DNA of 64,000 nucleotides. It comes from Anaerolineaceae bacterium. Its GTDB lineage: Bacteria; Chloroflexota; Anaerolineae; Aggregatilineales; Phototrophicaceae. The notes beneath the pieces are model-generated. The model did no database searches. It worked only from the letters and a program-made list of their open reading frames with translations, and was not told where the DNA came from. Shown here piece by piece: positions 62,601 to 64,000 of this stretch. The stretch is taken from contig WGMX01000020.1 of assembly GCA_016124855.1 (NCBI GenBank), positions 372,001 through 436,000 of the forward strand, read 5' to 3'. A program made the translations under genes and the position numbers. How positions within the stretch are numbered: the stretch's first letter is position 1; every line of letters starts with the position of its first letter.

Positions 62601-64000
62601 CGCGCGAAATGGGCTTCCTCTTCAACGTAACCGCGACCGCTTCCTCAGGCGCTGACAAGACGCTGAACGAGTCGTTGGCAGATGTTGTGTCGCTGGTGCG
62701 TGAATCGCTGAATGCCTTGAACGTCAGCCTCTATTTGTCCGAAAGTTATACCGACCAGTACGGCGAATCCTATACCTTACTGCGCGCGGCGGCTTTGGCT
62801 GGTTCTGACCAACCCCTTTCTGAAGTGTCGGAAATCTTGGTCGGCAGCTCTGAAAATGCGCTGAGTCAAGTCGCTGTCGAGGGCGAGCCCCGTATTTTCA
62901 ACAATCTGGACGATGAACCGAACTACCTGCCGATTTCAACCGATGCCAAAGCGGCTATTGCTGTGCCCATGATTTCCGGTTATCAAACCATCGGCATCAT
63001 CGCCTTGGAAGATCGTCGCGCCAACAGCTACACGGCGGAAACACTCAACCTGATGGGCGCATTGACCAACAGTCTCTCCAGTATTATTCAGAACACACGG
63101 CTGCTGGAACAAGTGCAGCGCTCCAACGAACAGCTTCGTGAACTTGACCGCCTCAAGAGCGACTTTTTGGCGAACATGAGCCATGAACTGCGAACACCGT
63201 TGAACTCCATCATCGGTTTCAGCCGCGTCATCCTCAAAGGTATCGACGGCCCGCTAACTGAAATGCAGGAGCAAGACCTCAGCACCATCTATAACAGCGG
63301 TACACACTTGCTCGGCCTCATCAACGACATTCTCGACCAAGCCAAAATCAACTCCGGTAAGATGGATATTCATCCTGACTACTTTGACATGAAGGCGGTA
63401 GTCGAAGGCGTGCGCTCAATTGGTATCGGCCTCATTAAAGACAAGTCAGTCGATATGCGCTTGGAAATTGCGTCTGGTTTGCCCAAAGCCTTTGGCGACG
63501 AATTCCGTACCCGGCAGGTGCTGCTCAACCTTGTATCTAACGCCTCCAAGTTCACACAGCAGGGTTCGATTATCGTCCGTGTTTATCTGGATAAGCACGC
63601 TGAAACTGGCAAAGACATGATGCGTGTCGATGTTCAAGACAGCGGTATCGGTATCGCTGAAAAGGACATCCCGCTGCTGTTCGAAGCCTTCCGTCAGGTT
63701 GACTCGTCTCTAACGCGTACCGTCGGCGGTACCGGTCTGGGTCTGCCGATTGCCAAGAACCTCATCGAGATGCAGGGCGGTCAAATGCTTGTGCATTCGG
63801 TGGTGAATGCCGGTTCGACCTTTAGCATCACGCTGCCGCTTGGCCCGGCCTCTGATGAAGCAGAGGATGACTCCGGCACGCCGTCTGAAACCGTTTCTCA
63901 GAACGGAAATAATGGAAACGGCACCAACAAACCTGCCGACAAACGTGCTACGTCCGTCATGAGTGCGGTCATGTCACCATCAACCCCCAAGAGTTTGAAT
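56612..64000 (+). CDS. Giant transmembrane multi-GAF histidine kinase (3' end beyond window)
   Basis: One frame stays open for 2,463 codons to the window edge. The ATG at 56612 or 56624 is the start; neither has a clear ribosome site. Residues about 28-46 and 315-340 are membrane helices around a dCache-like outer region, then HAMP. About ten GAF domains and one PAS (starting SILETMPTGIVVLDPETL, near residue 1370) follow. HisKA begins near residue 2180 with His2191 in MSHELRTP, then HATPase with NLVSNASKFT, DSGIGI and GTGLGL. A Ser/Asn/Gly-rich linker ends the window, and a receiver could follow. It is the only kinase in the six-gene cluster and lies 63 nt after it. It shares the linker W motif (SAWTET) and the ASTGE GAF with the kinase-less sensors. 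Confidence 0.92.
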   Translation, partial: MVNNMARKKDPLNRSRSLHQQMMRRIAPIVIVGFIVMTAIAVLLHRSNLEIQLKSDLKQTLDERSALVDQFFTKLENDLNYLARVDVARRLAAYSVDPSTSPVGGITWETSLATDMVDVANENPNFYNQLNFVTVKGSVWVQVINKGGLLSTIFPSDNKDFAKDANFNSIKSNQITISSIVYGTSADNKPTAVITAYAPIVEKAQNNKLVGVIAVKVNADASLIQPILTAGAQDNHDFLLVNRNGLLINNGQALKDSNPTLSKLLAENPGNIELSVLGSNTIASRIVSNHGIPDMPWTLILLDQGNAAILYGEGLGGIAAIIVIGAIACVLALWLINRILNQWLEPLSATRTLAYNLAAGQMEDTLPPLANSDELGQLTDSFKHISRRMSDLSQELELNVLTTQEHLNLVTELTRESNNLQSADELLELATERVCEAFKMYHGQAYLLDDIGLNAYLSYSRGIVGKRLVEQGIPVQVGSASPVGEAAASGKPVIVSDTLNPGRVPYMANPVLPDTRAEIAVPLMAGEQVIGVIDLHSNNPRLFDDAEITVLQLICNQIGAVLQKLRQMSAYENRIEQEDSLNRRLTRSAWTETEERYALSDSYQYNLIDVVPTAMMDDNIEALSAPITIRGEVIGTLAAAAPEGMPFTVGDHAVLRAVADRVGLAIEGARLFQETQSSLAITSVLYQLSRLLNQATELTEVVKAVITAVTSDAASGQIWLFEENTNQTESGWLQLAADWYVDEQVVRTGGEFQLNINDSSFLGSLSDMQVKVISDATRDTRLDSELKGTLRLLDARAAIFIPFSVRGQWRGILSLLFTDAREFSESDGRIYTALIDQAGVAIDNRLLIRQTEMTLNQNERLYVASSQINTAQTPVELISAVQAATPEISLRFELGLLEGQLDNTGWPTLVRIVARAEGVTAQAADSLQALVVDANSPLRKREALSVEMLGGHTLIFPMFSANQPIAMLYVTSPRTYTISEEDTEIYKALAGQISTVLENQRLLQRTSTALDETRRLYTASRSISSAQDIAAVYKAASEHLVQSAGQISRLTVLLAGPNATVDAAYFDVAYTWTENPQPDAPVYDRMRVPADMLPIGKLMAVAKDSLYFDDLTTNLAENNPLRQTFETWGAVSAIVIPLQTQRQWLGVVVAESQSPRAFDEQYIRFTRAVSDQVAIAVENRMLFEEARSEAQRALTLAEVGQMAAQVSTDFEQNINLVFQRVAQAGSYDRWLLLLGNEVDVNKFDVYSSHNPVDADFFAQTSYDTQMSHSIIDSYHTEEMIVINDPQRYPAFTGWKSASLELLGKHMVAPVYSSGDTVGALLIGRGLESPDLDARDEQLIRTLAAQISVAVDNRRLFRAAEQEREYLRSILETMPTGIVVLDPETLMPIQSNAQAEVLLGKPINFAVPFDVKDYNLIRTGTNVHYPEAELPINVAAVSGTASFGDDIAVVHDDFQNDLLLNAAPIFDGRGNVNAIVAAFQDISNLRGLENTLQNSLREQIALYEATRSLSEATSLEDALDATVAQLFMLDPMDGYIVLLEENTGALLPVRGVLSPEQFNLSQDLFRSDVLMITDLHNQTEISEEQQQELLNVGAEAIAVVPMRTRDILQGWIAVLYNRVLDFSNDNERFLTTLADNAAVAIDNRNLQLRTETAFDEATILYETSRSLANVSSPQQIVDAVVTKLRLTSANQVFMAIPATETNSEDLVVIANWQADGQSGINLLGVTLNPDQFPAWRQVSTNSLLTIDDIFQEPDLSELEQMGLESTDARALAVIPLRAGNRRLGVIWIASSQPHKHTERDRRIYQSFAEQASLSMEATRLLEQTDRRARQLSISAQVSQIANSILDLNVLMPRLVDLIRDAFHYDHVQIFLMDNKDQFAELRASTGEPGRQLLAINHRLAKGSKSVIGQVTTTGQPVIALDTADAHVVHRPNPYLPLTRSEMALPIIVKGKIAGALDVQSNTPNAFGDDDVNVLTTLANQISVALDNARLFEQAETRAREMGFLFNVTATASSGADKTLNESLADVVSLVRESLNALNVSLYLSESYTDQYGESYTLLRAAALAGSDQPLSEVSEILVGSSENALSQVAVEGEPRIFNNLDDEPNYLPISTDAKAAIAVPMISGYQTIGIIALEDRRANSYTAETLNLMGALTNSLSSIIQNTRLLEQVQRSNEQLRELDRLKSDFLANMSHELRTPLNSIIGFSRVILKGIDGPLTEMQEQDLSTIYNSGTHLLGLINDILDQAKINSGKMDIHPDYFDMKAVVEGVRSIGIGLIKDKSVDMRLEIASGLPKAFGDEFRTRQVLLNLVSNASKFTQQGSIIVRVYLDKHAETGKDMMRVDVQDSGIGIAEKDIPLLFEAFRQVDSSLTRTVGGTGLGLPIAKNLIEMQGGQMLVHSVVNAGSTFSITLPLGPASDEAEDDSGTPSETVSQNGNNGNGTNKPADKRATSVMSAVMSPSTPKSLN

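Overview
The window looks like a chromosomal segment of a Chloroflexota bacterium, most likely Anaerolineae-like. This is an inference from protein style. Multi-GAF histidine kinases of extraordinary size are present, exported proteins carry Thr/Pro-rich linkers and a terminal SH3-type domain, and DUF2239, Uma2 and TIR-WD40 proteins occur together. There is no marker gene such as rRNA, so the placement is not proven. I found no rRNA, tRNA, CRISPR array, transposase or prophage genes.

Layout. 1-8.5 kb: an AspT/YidE-type transporter cut by the window edge, a small Nif11-domain peptide with its own promoter and terminator, a DinB-fold protein, an LCP cell-wall ligase, a tandem GNAT protein, a degenerate receiver, and two Ada-type alkylation-repair genes (one full length, one lacking the Ada zinc domain). 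9-12.2 kb: a 19-repeat TPR protein, a GNAT and a small unknown protein. 12.4-19.3 kb: a tight five-gene signalling operon (STAS antagonist, GAF-PP2C phosphatase, anti-sigma-type kinase, receiver, five-PAS hybrid histidine kinase). It joins a partner-switch to a phosphorelay, with no sigma factor in sight. 19.3-32.9 kb: mostly single housekeeping or accessory genes (membrane glycosyltransferase, secreted protein, lipoprotein PBP2, SDR, Uma2/DUF2442, DUF2239/DUF1330, RsiV-like, DUF420-like, GabT). 33-37 kb: a TIR-TM-WD40-SH3 receptor-like protein after a repeat-rich leader, then a two-gene module of a small acidic protein plus an HNH nuclease. 37-43 kb: Maf, SlyD-like FKBP, a secreted esterase, a DUF4231/SLATT-like membrane protein, a GNAT, a cyclophilin and two tandem receivers. 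43.2-44.6 kb: an exported arylsulfotransferase.

44.9-64 kb is one co-directional cluster of six GAF-rich sensor genes with overlapping or nearly touching ends. Five have no kinase domain. They are one soluble protein with eight GAFs, three paralogous integral-membrane GAF proteins, and one extracellular-sensor/HAMP/GAF protein. All five end in the same truncated GAF start. They precede a giant transmembrane histidine kinase (more than 2,460 residues, about ten GAFs and one PAS) that runs off the window. The simplest reading is a multi-subunit sensory array feeding a single kinase, and this is the strongest candidate for an undescribed system here.

Other notable structure: a 56-bp near-perfect direct repeat, a copy of the PBP2 gene tail, brackets an AT-richer inserted gene; and several families of short dispersed palindromic repeats sit in intergenic gaps, some acting as terminators.
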